DNA of 64,000 nt from Streptomyces sp. MA5143a (GCF_900290235.1 NZ_OLMK01000061.1:124001-188000); one strand, 5' to 3'. Shown: positions 1 through 8,488, counted from the first letter of the stretch. Numbers and translations are program-made. The notes: generated by a model not told the origin, from the sequence alone.

Positions 1-798
1 GGTTTCGTGACGGTGATGCGGCGACGTTTGCCATACGTCGAGCAAATCGACCTGCTGACCCGGTCGCTGCTCACCGGTGATCCCATGGCGGCCGAACTCG
101 CCGCCGTCACGGGCTCGGAACTGCCCGAATTCTGTGCGGTGACGGTGATCCGGGCCCCCGACCGCCCGGGAGACGACCGCGCCCTGGACCCCGAGATCGA
201 GATACTGGTGAAAACCCACCGGGTACTGGTCGCCCGGTCCACGGAGAACGGTGACAAGGACGGTGAGCTGATCGTCCTGGTGCCGTTGCCCCGGGACCTC
301 GCCGAGACCACGCCGGCGCACTCCGTGCCCGACCTCGTCGCCACCCCCGTTCGGGACCTCGCCCGGGTCCTCGGCCGGCCCTGCGCCGTCGGCACCGCCG
401 CCGCGCCCGTCGCCGAGCTGGCCGGTGCCCTCGACCGGGCCCGGCGGGTCAGCCGGGCGGCCCCGCTGCGCCCGGTGTCCGAGCGGCTGCGGCCGTACAC
501 CGTGGCGGATGTGTTCACCGAGGTCGCCGTCGCGGACGTGCCGTTCGTCGACGCATGGCTCCGCGAGCTGGTGGGCCGGCTGGAGCCGGGCCCCGACCTC
601 CTCGTCACCCTCGACGCGTACTACCGCCACGACATGCACCGCGGCGCCACGGCCGTGGCCCTCAACGTGCACACCCGCACCCTGGACTACCGCCTGCGCC
701 GGGTACGGGAACTCACGGGCATCGACCCCGGCTCCACCCGAGGGGTCCGCGTCCTCAGTTCGGTCGTCACCCGGCGGCTGTCCGGGGCGTGGGACTGA
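1..798 (+). CDS. PucR-family HTH transcriptional regulator (probably 5'-truncated by window edge)
   Basis: The reading frame is open to the window edge, so the GTG at 7 (263 residues) may not be the true start; PucR-type regulators are usually 380-450 residues, which suggests the N-terminus lies outside. The last ~55 residues match the PucR C-terminal helix-turn-helix: TLDAYYRHDMHRGATAVALN followed by VHTRTLDYRLRRVRELTGID. The motif LNVHTRTLDYRLRRV is the recognition-helix signature of this family. The remainder resembles the poorly conserved sensor region. The gene ends 50 bp before trpF on the same strand, but trpF has its own good ribosome site. Target genes cannot be inferred. Family call is firm, start is not. 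Confidence 0.75.
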   Translation, partial: GFVTVMRRRLPYVEQIDLLTRSLLTGDPMAAELAAVTGSELPEFCAVTVIRAPDRPGDDRALDPEIEILVKTHRVLVARSTENGDKDGELIVLVPLPRDLAETTPAHSVPDLVATPVRDLARVLGRPCAVGTAAAPVAELAGALDRARRVSRAAPLRPVSERLRPYTVADVFTEVAVADVPFVDAWLRELVGRLEPGPDLLVTLDAYYRHDMHRGATAVALNVHTRTLDYRLRRVRELTGIDPGSTRGVRVLSSVVTRRLSGAWD

Positions 799-848
799 GC
801 CGCACACCCCCCCCGGACAGGGAGGTCGCGGTCCCGGAGGCGTCCCCG

Positions 849-1487
849 ATGAGGCAGTCTGGGGCGGTGAGCAACTCCAGTGACTCCCTTTTCATCAAGA
901 TCTGCGGGCTGCGGACCGAGGACGACGTCGACGCGGCCGTCGAGGCGGGCGCCGACGCCATCGGGTTCGTCCTCACCGCCAGCCCCCGCCGGGTCGACGC
1001 GGCCACCGCCGCGCGGCTGTCCCGCCGGATCCCCGAGCACGTCCTCACCGTCGGAGTCTTCCGCGGGGAGAGCCTGGACGACGTACGGTCCCTGGCCGCG
1101 GAGTCGGGCATCCGCGCCGTCCAACTGCACGGATCGGAGGACCGCGGCTACTACGACGCGCTCGCGGCGGAGGGCCGCACGCTGATCCGCGCCGCCGCGT
1201 TCGGCGACTCGGTGCCGCGCTGCGGCGAGATGGGCGAGGACATGCTGCTGCTCGACGCGCCCGTACCGGGCTCCGGCATGGCCTGGGACTGGTCCCGGAT
1301 GCCGGTGGCCGACCCCGGTGACAAGTGGCTCCTCGCGGGGGGCCTGACCCCCGACAACGTACGGAACGCCGTCGACACCGCCCGGCCCTGGGGCGTCGAC
1401 GTGTCCAGCGGCGTCGAGCGGAGCCGGGGCGTCAAGGACCCCGCCCTGATCACCGCGTTCGTGAAGGCCGCCCGCGGCGGGCGGTGA
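849..1487 (+). CDS. trpF: Phosphoribosylanthranilate isomerase TrpF
   Basis: 212 residues, the normal size for a single-domain TrpF (beta/alpha)8 barrel. It would convert phosphoribosylanthranilate to CdRP, the third step of tryptophan synthesis, in the cytosol. The N-terminal KICGLRTEDDVDAAVEAGAD carries the catalytic cysteine (Cys19). LLLDAPVPGSGMAWDW carries the catalytic aspartate (Asp136) and the family's DxxxxGSG...DW motif. LLAGGLTPDNV and GVDVSSGVE form the phosphate-binding C-terminal strands. The ATG at 849 has GGAGG at 836-840; a GTG at 867 is an alternative. Streptomycetes normally use the bifunctional PriA for both the HisA and TrpF reactions, so a separate trpF is unusual. No other trp gene lies nearby. 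Confidence 0.9.
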   Translation: MRQSGAVSNSSDSLFIKICGLRTEDDVDAAVEAGADAIGFVLTASPRRVDAATAARLSRRIPEHVLTVGVFRGESLDDVRSLAAESGIRAVQLHGSEDRGYYDALAAEGRTLIRAAAFGDSVPRCGEMGEDMLLLDAPVPGSGMAWDWSRMPVADPGDKWLLAGGLTPDNVRNAVDTARPWGVDVSSGVERSRGVKDPALITAFVKAARGGR

Positions 1488-1634
1488 CCCTCGGTCCGGC
1501 TCCGGGGGAGGGCGCCCGGCGTGCGGTGATCGGCGCGTTTCGAGGGGCCCGCACGTGCAACCCGGTGGGTGTACGTGCGCAGAGCCGCCCGGTGCCGTGG
1601 AGCGCCGCGCGGACGGGACCCATCTGGAGGAGCC

Positions 1635-3098
1635 ATGGACCACTCGCGGGTACCCGTGCTGGAGGCGCTGCAGGAGTTCCGGCGACGCGGCGACACGGTG
1701 TTCGGGCCGCCCGGACACCGGCAGGGCCGCGGTGTGGACCCGCGGGTCGCGGAGATCGTCGGGCTCGACGTCTTCCGCTCCGACGTCCTCTCCCTCAACG
1801 GGCTGGACGACCGGCGTCAGTCGCAGGGCGTCATCAGCCAGGCACAGGAGCTGATGGCCGACGCCGTCGGCGCCGAGCACGCCTTCTTCTCCACCTGCGG
1901 CAGCTCCCTGTCGGTGAAGACCGCCATGCTCTCCGTGGCCGGCCCCGGCGAGAAGATGCTGATCTCCCGCAACGCCCACAAGTCCGTGATCGCCGCGGTC
2001 GTCGTCAACGGGGTCGAACCGATCTGGGTCCACCCCAAGTTCGACACCGAACGCCACCTCGCCCACCCCCCGGAGCCGGACGACGTACGCCGCCGTCTGG
2101 AGGAACACCCGGACGCCAAGGGCATGCTGCTGATCACCCCCACCGACTGGGGAACCTGCGCCGACATCCGGGGCGTGGCCCGGGTGTGCCACGAGTACGA
2201 CGTCCCCCTCATCGTCGACGAGGCATGGGGCGCCCACCTGCCGTTCCACCCCGCGCTGCCCGCCTGGGGCATGGACGCCGAGGCCGACCTCGTGGTCACC
2301 AGCGTCCACAAGATGGGCGGCGCCGTGGAGCAGAGCTCCGTCTTCCACCTCCAGTACGACCGGGTCTCGCCGGAGGCCCTCAAACAGCGCGAGGACCTGC
2401 TCGGCACCACCAGCGCCTCGTCGCTGGTGTTCGCGACGCTCGACGGCTGGCGCCGCCAGATGGTCCAGCACGGGCACGACCTGCTGGAGGTGGCGGTCCG
2501 CCGCGCCCACAGGATCCGGGCCGCGGCCGGTGAGCTGCCCGGCCTGCGGCCGATGGGCCAGGAGATCGTCGACCAGGGCCTCGCCGCCGAGTTCGACCCG
2601 CTGAAGCTGGTCATCGACGTACGGGAACTGGACATCAGCGGGATGCAGGCCGCCGAGTGGCTGCGCACCCACCGCCATGTGGACGTCGGAGGCTCCGACA
2701 CCTGCCGGATCAGCGCCTCCATCAACCACGCCGACGACGACGAGACCGAGAAGATCCTCCTCGACTCCTTGCGCGCCCTCGTCGAGAGCGCCGACACCGT
2801 CGAACGGCAGCCGCCGGTCCATCTGCCCGAGGCGTCGGCACTGGAGCTGGAGCAGGCGATGCTGCCGCGCGACGCGTTCTTCGCCGAGGTCGACCATGTG
2901 CCCGCCGAGCGGGCGGCGGGCCGCATCGCCGCCGAGATGATCAGCCCGTACCCGCCGGGTGTCCCCGTGATCGCCCCCGGTGAGGTGATCACCGACGAGG
3001 TCCTCGACTACCTGCGCAGTGGCGTCGAGCACGGCGTCCTCATCCCGGACGCGGCCGACCAGTCGGTCAGGACCCTGCGGGTGGTGGCGCGGCACTGA
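1635..3098 (+). CDS. Orn/Lys/Arg decarboxylase family PLP enzyme (fold type I)
   Basis: 487 residues, the short Gram-positive form of the family. It begins like the family's major domain (GPPGHRQGRGVDPRV, the HxxG substrate entry motif). It carries the cofactor segments: FFSTCGSSLSVKTAM (phosphate binding), LIVDEAWGAHLPFH (PLP-ring aspartate), and VVTSVHKMGGAVEQSS with the Schiff-base lysine at Lys226. A C-terminal Orn/Lys/Arg-decarboxylase subdomain follows (PPGVPVIAPGEVIT). Expected activity is decarboxylation of a basic amino acid to a polyamine or diamine; the substrate cannot be read from sequence. The ATG at 1635 has GGAGG at 1626-1630. It starts 147 bp after trpF, so it may or may not be co-transcribed. 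Confidence 0.88.
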   Translation: MDHSRVPVLEALQEFRRRGDTVFGPPGHRQGRGVDPRVAEIVGLDVFRSDVLSLNGLDDRRQSQGVISQAQELMADAVGAEHAFFSTCGSSLSVKTAMLSVAGPGEKMLISRNAHKSVIAAVVVNGVEPIWVHPKFDTERHLAHPPEPDDVRRRLEEHPDAKGMLLITPTDWGTCADIRGVARVCHEYDVPLIVDEAWGAHLPFHPALPAWGMDAEADLVVTSVHKMGGAVEQSSVFHLQYDRVSPEALKQREDLLGTTSASSLVFATLDGWRRQMVQHGHDLLEVAVRRAHRIRAAAGELPGLRPMGQEIVDQGLAAEFDPLKLVIDVRELDISGMQAAEWLRTHRHVDVGGSDTCRISASINHADDDETEKILLDSLRALVESADTVERQPPVHLPEASALELEQAMLPRDAFFAEVDHVPAERAAGRIAAEMISPYPPGVPVIAPGEVITDEVLDYLRSGVEHGVLIPDAADQSVRTLRVVARH

Positions 3099-3250
3099 CG
3101 GCCTTTGGCGACGCCTGACCCCTTTGTCGTGTCCCTGTCTGTGAATCCGGCTACCCGTCGTTCTCCGAAGGGTTGGCCTGGGGTAAGGTCCCCACCGGTT
3201 CCGGCTACCGACTGAAGGTGCGCCGGTACGGGGAGTGTCGGAGGGGCGGC

Positions 3251-4678
3251 ATGGCGGTGGAATCCCAGACGGGCGAGGGCGGGTCCGTGGACGCGGACGG
3301 CCGGCGGTTGGAGGCGTTGGATCCCCAACCGCTGCTGACCCGGGACTACGAGATGCGCCCCTCCCTCGTGTACGAGCGGCTGCGGCAGCGGCACGGCGCG
3401 GTCGCGCCGGTCGATCTGCTGGGCGTCCCCGCCTGGCTGGTCCTCGGCTACAAGGAGTCCCTGGAGGTCCTCCAGGACGACGACGGCTGGCCCAAGGGAC
3501 TGGAGAACTGGCGGGCCCGCTCGGAGGGCCGGGTGCCCTCCGACTGGCCGCTCGGCCCCTCCCTGGAGGTCAACCACGTACTGATCCAGGGCGGCGCCGG
3601 GTACAAGCCGCTGCGGACCGCGTGGGACACCGCGCTCCGGCCGTTCCAGGACCCGCGTCACACCCAGGCCAAGCGGCTCAAGGCGGCTGTCACCGCCTGC
3701 GCCGACGATCTGATCACCCTGGTGGGCCAGGCCGGTGGCACGGGCCTCGCGGACCTGTCCGCCCAGTTCTCCCGGCCGTTGCCGCTGATGGCGGCCAGTC
3801 ACCTCCTCGGCTTCCCCGGTTCCCAGGGCGACGACGCGCTCATGGACATGTGGCGGGTGCTGGACGCCGGCCCGGACGCCGAGCCCGCCCTGGAACGCCT
3901 GCTGGCGGCCCTCGCCGACCTGGCGGCGCAGAAGCTCAGGACCCCCGGGGACGACTTCCCCTCCTACCTCCTCGCCGCGCACCCCGGCCTCACGCTCGAC
4001 GAACTGGCCCGCGAGCTGTTCATGCTGCTGGGCATGACCTCCGACCACGTCGGCATCCTCATCTCCAACACCGTCGTCGAGGTGCTCTCCGGCGAGGGCA
4101 GCATCCGCGCCAGCCTGTCGGCCGGCATGGTCCGGGAGACCATGAACCGCGTGGTCATGCGCAAGCCGCCGCTGGTGAACTTCGTCCCGCGCTTCGCCGC
4201 CAAGGACACCCCTCTCGGCAACTACACCATCCGCGCGGGCGACCCGGTGTGGGTCTCCTCCGCCGCCGCGCACGCCGACCCGGTCTTCGCCGGCCACGCG
4301 GCGACGAACACGGTCAGCACCCGCGCGCACCTCTCCTGGGGCGCCGGCCGCCGCCAGTGCCCCGCCCGCGAGCTGGCGTCCACCATCGCGGCGGTCGGCG
4401 TAGGCCGCCTGTTCGAGCGGTTCACCGATCTGGAGCTGGCGCTGCCCGTCGACCAGCTCCCGTGGCGTTCCTCGCCGTTCATGCGCGGCCTGCGCTCACT
4501 GCCCGTCCGCTACACCCTCGCCCCGACCCCCGAGCCGTCCACGGCCGAACCCGCGGAGACGGACCTCGCGGGGGAGACGGAGCCGGGGGCGGCCGGACCG
4601 GTGGCACGGGACCGTTCCGCCCGGCAGCGTTCGTCGCTGTGGCGCTATCTGACGGGCCTGATCCGCACCGGCCGCTGA
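3251..4678 (+). CDS. Cytochrome P450 with atypical K-helix (no canonical EXXR)
   Basis: 475 residues, soluble bacterial P450 size plus a ~45-residue charged tail. The heme-binding loop is clear: HLSWGAGRRQCPARELAS, with Cys370 as thiolate ligand. The I-helix reads ELFMLLGMTSDHVGI, with Thr-Ser in place of the usual Thr pair. Where the K-helix EXXR should stand the sequence is VRETMNRVVMRKPPLVNF (Glu296-Thr-Met-Asn299-Arg300), so the arginine is one residue late. Streptomyces CYP157-type proteins are known to lack EXXR, and this may be a relative, but none of the conservon genes that normally accompany them is present. ATG at 3251 follows a GGAGGGG site at 3240-3246. Nothing shows the substrate. 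The 3' end lies 3 bp from a long palindrome. Confidence 0.87.
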   Translation: MAVESQTGEGGSVDADGRRLEALDPQPLLTRDYEMRPSLVYERLRQRHGAVAPVDLLGVPAWLVLGYKESLEVLQDDDGWPKGLENWRARSEGRVPSDWPLGPSLEVNHVLIQGGAGYKPLRTAWDTALRPFQDPRHTQAKRLKAAVTACADDLITLVGQAGGTGLADLSAQFSRPLPLMAASHLLGFPGSQGDDALMDMWRVLDAGPDAEPALERLLAALADLAAQKLRTPGDDFPSYLLAAHPGLTLDELARELFMLLGMTSDHVGILISNTVVEVLSGEGSIRASLSAGMVRETMNRVVMRKPPLVNFVPRFAAKDTPLGNYTIRAGDPVWVSSAAAHADPVFAGHAATNTVSTRAHLSWGAGRRQCPARELASTIAAVGVGRLFERFTDLELALPVDQLPWRSSPFMRGLRSLPVRYTLAPTPEPSTAEPAETDLAGETEPGAAGPVARDRSARQRSSLWRYLTGLIRTGR

Positions 4679-4680
4679 CC

Positions 4681-4860
4681 GAGGGCTCAGGGGTCCTTTC
4701 ACTATGCCCGCCCGGGTCGCGCGGCCTGGCACCGCACCTCGCCGCGTTGCCGAAAAGTCCAGGTAGCTCCGCTACCAGGACTCTCCGGCGCCTTGCGATG
4801 CACGGCACCAGACCACGCGACCTGCTCGGACGCTCATGGTGAAAGGACCCCTCAGCCCTC
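4681..4860. repeat. Long nested palindrome (copy A) with GTAGC-TCC-GCTAC core
   Basis: The whole 180 bp folds on itself. Outer arms 4681-4702 and 4839-4860 are inverted copies matching at 21 of 22 positions. Inner segments continue as an imperfect inverted repeat. The centre is a tight hairpin (AGTCC, GGTAGC, loop TCC, GCTACC, GGACT; 4756-4782). It fills the gap between the convergent P450 and amidohydrolase genes, and the right arm contains the amidohydrolase stop codon (4852-4854). A structural sibling lies at 55474-55642. It could act as a bidirectional terminator or be a MITE-like element; it encodes no protein. Confidence 0.8.
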
Positions 4861-5760
4861 GCCCATGAGCAGCCGCCGCGGATTGGCGATACGGAAGGCG
4901 TACGCCGCCGCTCCCCCCAGGCCGAAGCCGGGATGGAGCGGCGGCTCCGCGTAGGGCCGGTCGGAGCCCTGGACCACCGCGTCCACCCCGAGGGCCCGCA
5001 CGACCGCGTCCACGGCGGTGGGACCGTACGACGACGTCTCCACGAACACCCGCGCGTCCGTCCCCGCGAGGCCCGCGTCACCACGGGCGGCGAAGCGCTC
5101 CCCGTGCAACGGCGCCAGCCCGGCCAGCAGGGCGAAACAGACCCGCAGCCGGGGATGACGGGGTCTGCCGAAGGCACGGAAGGCGAACCAGGCGGCGTGC
5201 ATCTGCTGCACGTACGGCACCATCGCCGGCCACCACCCCGGCCCCTCGGCGCCCGCCTCACCCGCCGGGCCGGGATGCACGAACAGCGGGAGTCCGCGGT
5301 CCTCCAGCAGATCGAGCAGCGGCGCGCAGCGCGCGTAACCGGCCGCGTCGGCGAGTGCGTCGGCCGGCAGTTGCAGACCGGCGAAGCCGCCCCGGTCGAG
5401 GTCCTCCGCCGTGGCGGCCGCGTCGACGTCCCGTACACAGGCGGCGGCCCACGCCCCGAACGGCTCGGGGAGAGCGGCCACGCCCTCGTGGTAGGCGTCG
5501 AGCAGGGGACGCGCCTGCTCCCCGGGCAGCCACTCGACGCCGAGCGGGGAGGACAGCGAGACAAGGGCCCGGCCCAGACCGTCCTCGGCGGCGAGCCCCG
5601 CACGCCGGGCGACGTCATGGGCGGCGGGCGCCACCTCGTATGGCGGCTCCCCGTCCAGGAACAGGGTCCAGCCGTCCATGAACGGCGGCTCCCGGCGGGA
5701 CCGCAGGGCCGCCACCAGCGAGGGGGGCCACAGGTGCTGGTGCACATCGACGTTGGTCAT
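4852..5760 (-). CDS. Amidohydrolase-family protein (TIM-barrel metal hydrolase, amidohydrolase 2 type)
   Basis: 302 residues. It starts VDVHQHLWPPSLVAAL, the HxH metal motif of amidohydrolase-2 proteins. PLFVHPGPAGE supplies the mid-barrel histidine, VFVETSSYGPTAVDAVV the next strand, and VQGSDRPYAEPP the late aspartate of the metal site. The family includes decarboxylases and lactonases acting on aromatic or sugar-acid substrates; the actual substrate is unknown. ATG at 5760 is preceded by CTGGAG; an in-frame extension upstream lacks family similarity. Divergent from the glycine-betaine-type transporter genes and convergent with the P450. The last codons and stop lie inside the right arm of the long palindrome. 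Confidence 0.8.
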   Translation of the reverse strand: MTNVDVHQHLWPPSLVAALRSRREPPFMDGWTLFLDGEPPYEVAPAAHDVARRAGLAAEDGLGRALVSLSSPLGVEWLPGEQARPLLDAYHEGVAALPEPFGAWAAACVRDVDAAATAEDLDRGGFAGLQLPADALADAAGYARCAPLLDLLEDRGLPLFVHPGPAGEAGAEGPGWWPAMVPYVQQMHAAWFAFRAFGRPRHPRLRVCFALLAGLAPLHGERFAARGDAGLAGTDARVFVETSSYGPTAVDAVVRALGVDAVVQGSDRPYAEPPLHPGFGLGGAAAYAFRIANPRRLLMGEG

Positions 5761-5897
5761 GATGACTCCAGGAAAGCACGACCGCCCGGCGGACGGCCGT
5801 GACGCAGGAAAGGGAATATAAGCCGCTGGATCCCCATGTTCCGGACGTCCCCGGACCGGCATCGTGTGAACGTAACGTGCCGTTCATGAAAGTCCAT

Positions 5898-5940
5898 TGA
5901 CTGTCATTCAGTCACGGACAACTGTGCATGAGCATATGCA
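5898..5940. promoter_or_regulatory. Two short inverted repeats in the divergent amidohydrolase/ABC-transporter intergenic region
   Basis: TGACTG (5898-5903) is mirrored by CAGTCA (5909-5914), and TGCAT (5925-5929) by ATGCA (5936-5940). They lie 19-61 bp upstream of the TTG start at 5959, where a promoter or operator of the transporter operon is expected. TTGACT (5897-5902) could serve as a -35 element but I see no convincing -10. No known regulator consensus was recognised. Confidence 0.35.
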
Positions 5941-5958
5941 GTCGGGTGAGGGGCACTC

Positions 5959-7140
5959 TTGATCAGATTCGACGCGGTGAGCAAGAAGTATCCGAACGGC
6001 ACGACAGCCGTCGACGGGGTCACGGTGGAGCTCGCCGAGGGCGCCATCACGATCCTCGTCGGACCCTCCGGCTGCGGCAAGACCACCACCCTCAGGATGA
6101 TCAACCGTATGGTGGAACCCACGGCCGGCACGGTCAGCCTGCGCGGCCGGGACATCCGCGAGGTCGACGCGCCCGAGCTGCGCCGGGGCATCGGCTACGT
6201 GATCCAGCACGCGGGACTCTTCCCGCACCGCACGGTCCTCGACAACATCGCGACCGTGCCGCTGCTCCTCGGCTGGGGCAGGAAGAAGGCGCGGGCCCGG
6301 GCGGCCGAGCTGCTCGAACTGGTGGGGCTGCCCGCCGAGATGGCGAAGCGCTATCCCAACCAGCTCTCCGGCGGCCAGCAGCAGCGCGTCGGCGTGGCCA
6401 GGGCACTGGGCGCCGACCCGCCGGTGCTGCTCATGGACGAGCCGTTCAGCGCGGTCGACCCCGTCGTGCGGGCCGAACTCCAGACCGAGTTCGCCCGGCT
6501 GCAGAAGGAGCTCCACAAGACGATCGTGTTCGTCACCCATGACATCGACGAGGCGATCAGACTCGGCGACCGCATAGCCGTGTTCCGCGACGGCGGCAGG
6601 CTCGCCCAGTTCGACACCCCGGAGCGGCTGCTCGCCGCCCCCGCGGACGACTTCGTCGCCGGTTTCGTCGGCCAGGACCGGGGCATTCGCCGCTTGTCCT
6701 TCGTCCAGGCCGGCGGACTGCCGCTGCGCGAGGGCCCGGTGCTGCCGGTCACCTCGCCCGTGACCGCGGCCCGCGCCCTGGACGAGCCCTGGGTGCTCGT
6801 CGTCGACGACGCGCGCAGGCCCCTCGGCTGGACCCCGGTCGCCGACCTGCCGGGAAGCGGCACCCTCGCGGACGCCGCCCTGGTGCCGCTCGGCCACACC
6901 TTCAGCCTGGTCGGGGACTCCGCGCGGGCCGCCCTCGACGCGGCGCTGCTGTCGCCCGCGCGGCTCGCGGTGGGCGTGGACGCCGACGGCGCGGTCGTCG
7001 GCGTGGCCGACGCCCGCGAGCTGACCGCCGGGGCGACCCCCGCGAGGCGTACGGACGCGACCGGCAGCAAGGACGCGGCCGGCAGCACGGACGCGGCCGG
7101 GAGCCCGGTGGCCGCCGACAGCGCGGGCGGTGACCGATGA
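5959..7140 (+). CDS. ABC transporter ATP-binding protein, OpuCA/ProV type (glycine betaine/carnitine/choline/proline)
   Basis: 393 residues. The ABC ATPase domain has Walker A GPSGCGKTT (residues 35-43), Q-loop IGYVIQHAGLFPHRT, signature LSGGQQQRVGVARAL, Walker B VLLMDEPFSAVDP and switch histidine VFVTHDIDEA. The YVIQ..GLFPH Q-loop and ALVP/CBS-like C-terminal ~150 residues are characteristic of the OpuCA/quaternary-amine subfamily; an Ala/Thr/Asp-rich tail ends the protein. The start is TTG at 5959 with GAGGGG just upstream. It is the first gene of a four-gene operon and overlaps the next gene by 4 bp (ATGA). It energises uptake of compatible solutes, typically in osmoprotection. Confidence 0.9.
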   Translation: MIRFDAVSKKYPNGTTAVDGVTVELAEGAITILVGPSGCGKTTTLRMINRMVEPTAGTVSLRGRDIREVDAPELRRGIGYVIQHAGLFPHRTVLDNIATVPLLLGWGRKKARARAAELLELVGLPAEMAKRYPNQLSGGQQQRVGVARALGADPPVLLMDEPFSAVDPVVRAELQTEFARLQKELHKTIVFVTHDIDEAIRLGDRIAVFRDGGRLAQFDTPERLLAAPADDFVAGFVGQDRGIRRLSFVQAGGLPLREGPVLPVTSPVTAARALDEPWVLVVDDARRPLGWTPVADLPGSGTLADAALVPLGHTFSLVGDSARAALDAALLSPARLAVGVDADGAVVGVADARELTAGATPARRTDATGSKDAAGSTDAAGSPVAADSAGGDR

Positions 7141-7802
7141 GCGACGGGGAACCGCTGGTCCGGTGGCAGTGGATAGCCGACCACACCGCCGAACTGGCCG
7201 ACTACACCGCCCTCCATCTGAGACTCGGTCTGCTGCCGGTGCTGTTCGGGCTGCTCGTCTCGGTGCCGCTGGGCATCCTCTGCCACCGCAGGCGCCGGCT
7301 CTACCCACCGGTCCTGACCGTGGCGAACATCCTCTACTCGATCCCGTCGCTGGCCCTGTTCATGGTCTTCGTCCGCTACACGGGGCTGACCGAACAGACG
7401 GTGATGATCCCGCTGACGCTGTACACGCTGTCGGTGCTCGTGCCCAACGTCGTCGACGGTCTCGCCTCGGTCCCCGAACCGGTGCGGCTCGCCGCGACCG
7501 CCATGGGCTTCGGCACCGTCCGCCGTGTCCTCCAGGTCGAACTGCCCATCGCCGTGCCCGTCGTCATCGCCGGCGTGCGCGTCGCCGCGGTCTCCTCCAT
7601 CAGCCTCGTCGCCGTCGGCCAGCTCATCGGCCAGGGCGGCCTCGGCTACTACATCACCCGCGGTCTCCAGCTCGACTTCCCGACGCCGATCGTCACCGCC
7701 ATCGTGCTGATCATGCTGCTCGCGCTCGCCACCGACGCGCTGCTGGTCCTCGCGCAGCGACTGCTCACCCCCTGGTCCCGGAGCAGGGTGACGACGGCAT
7801 GA
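7137..7802 (+). CDS. ABC transporter permease, OpuCB-like (compatible-solute uptake)
   Basis: 221 residues with five to six hydrophobic segments: LPVLFGLLVSVPLGILC, LTVANILYSIPSLALFMVF, IPLTLYTLSVLVPNVVDGL, VVIAGVRVAAVSSISLVAVG and IVTAIVLIMLLALATDALLV. The cytoplasmic coupling loop EPVRLAATAMGFGTVRRVLQ, then VELPIAVPVVIAG, matches the EAA motif of BPD-type permeases. ATG at 7137 overlaps the ATPase stop by 4 bp, and its own stop overlaps the start of the second permease by 4 bp, so translation is coupled. It should form one half of the membrane channel. Confidence 0.9.
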   Translation: MSDGEPLVRWQWIADHTAELADYTALHLRLGLLPVLFGLLVSVPLGILCHRRRRLYPPVLTVANILYSIPSLALFMVFVRYTGLTEQTVMIPLTLYTLSVLVPNVVDGLASVPEPVRLAATAMGFGTVRRVLQVELPIAVPVVIAGVRVAAVSSISLVAVGQLIGQGGLGYYITRGLQLDFPTPIVTAIVLIMLLALATDALLVLAQRLLTPWSRSRVTTA

Positions 7803-8488
7803 ACGACTTCCTCAACCAGATCCGGCTCGTGGCGGACTGGCTGACCTCGCCGGCGCAGTGGCACGGCGACGAGGGCATCCCCGCACGACTCCTGGAACAC
7901 CTCACCTACAGCGGTCTGTCGCTGCTGTGCGCCGCCCTGATCGGGCTGTCGGCCGGGCTGCTCGTCGGACACACCGGGCGCGGGGCGTTCGCCGTGGCGA
8001 GCGTCGCGAACCTCGCCCGCGCGATCCCCACCTTCGGCCTCGTCGTCCTCGTCGTGACGCTCGCCGGGCTCAGCACCGCGCCGGTGCTCGTCGCCCTGGT
8101 CGCGCTCGCGGTGCCGCCGATCCTCATCAACACCTTCGAGGGCGTCCGGGGCGTGGATCCGGCCACCCGGGACGCCGCGCGCGGCGTCGGCATGACCGGG
8201 TGGGAGGTCCTGGTGAGGGTGGAGGTGCCGATGGCGCTGCCGCTGATCCTGCTGGGCCTGCGGGTGGCCGCGATCCAGGTCGTGGCCACCGCGACCGTCG
8301 CCGCCTATCCGGGGCTCGGCGGCCTCGGCCGCTTCATCGTCGACGGGCTCGCCCGCAACGACTACGAGCTGGTCATCGGGGGCTCCGCGGTCGTGGTCGC
8401 CCTGGCGCTCGTCGTGCAGGCCGCGTTCACCGCGCTGGGGCGGGCAGTCGTCTCACCGGGGTTGAGGATCTCGGCGCCGAAATCCTGA
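7799..8488 (+). CDS. ABC transporter permease, OpuCD-like (compatible-solute uptake)
   Basis: 229 residues, the second permease of the OpuC-type transporter. The N-terminus (MNDFLNQIRLVADWLTSPAQ) is followed by about six membrane segments, including GLSLLCAALIGLSAGLLVG, TFGLVVLVVTLAGL and VLVALVALAVPPILINTFEG. The EAA loop reads VDPATRDAARGVGMTGWEVL. GLGGLGRFIVDGLARNDYEL is typical of the family's C-terminal half. ATG at 7799 overlaps the preceding stop by 4 bp; the longer in-frame extension upstream is out-of-frame sequence of the first permease. An 84-bp gap separates it from the binding-protein gene. Confidence 0.9.
   Translation: MNDFLNQIRLVADWLTSPAQWHGDEGIPARLLEHLTYSGLSLLCAALIGLSAGLLVGHTGRGAFAVASVANLARAIPTFGLVVLVVTLAGLSTAPVLVALVALAVPPILINTFEGVRGVDPATRDAARGVGMTGWEVLVRVEVPMALPLILLGLRVAAIQVVATATVAAYPGLGGLGRFIVDGLARNDYELVIGGSAVVVALALVVQAAFTALGRAVVSPGLRISAPKS

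Noticed and set aside
687..3095. 800-codon minus-strand open frame antisense to trpF and the decarboxylase-fold gene
   Set aside because: Low-complexity composition typical of the antisense of GC-biased genes; no family motif, no ribosome site, and the plus-strand frames carry clear enzyme motifs.
4681..4860. Insertion sequence
   Set aside because: Terminal inverted repeats are present but there is no room for a transposase, and no target-site duplication is evident.
5761..5862. N-terminal extension of the amidohydrolase
   Set aside because: Extra residues lack family similarity and the ATG at 5760 has a proper ribosome site immediately before the VDVHQH metal motif.
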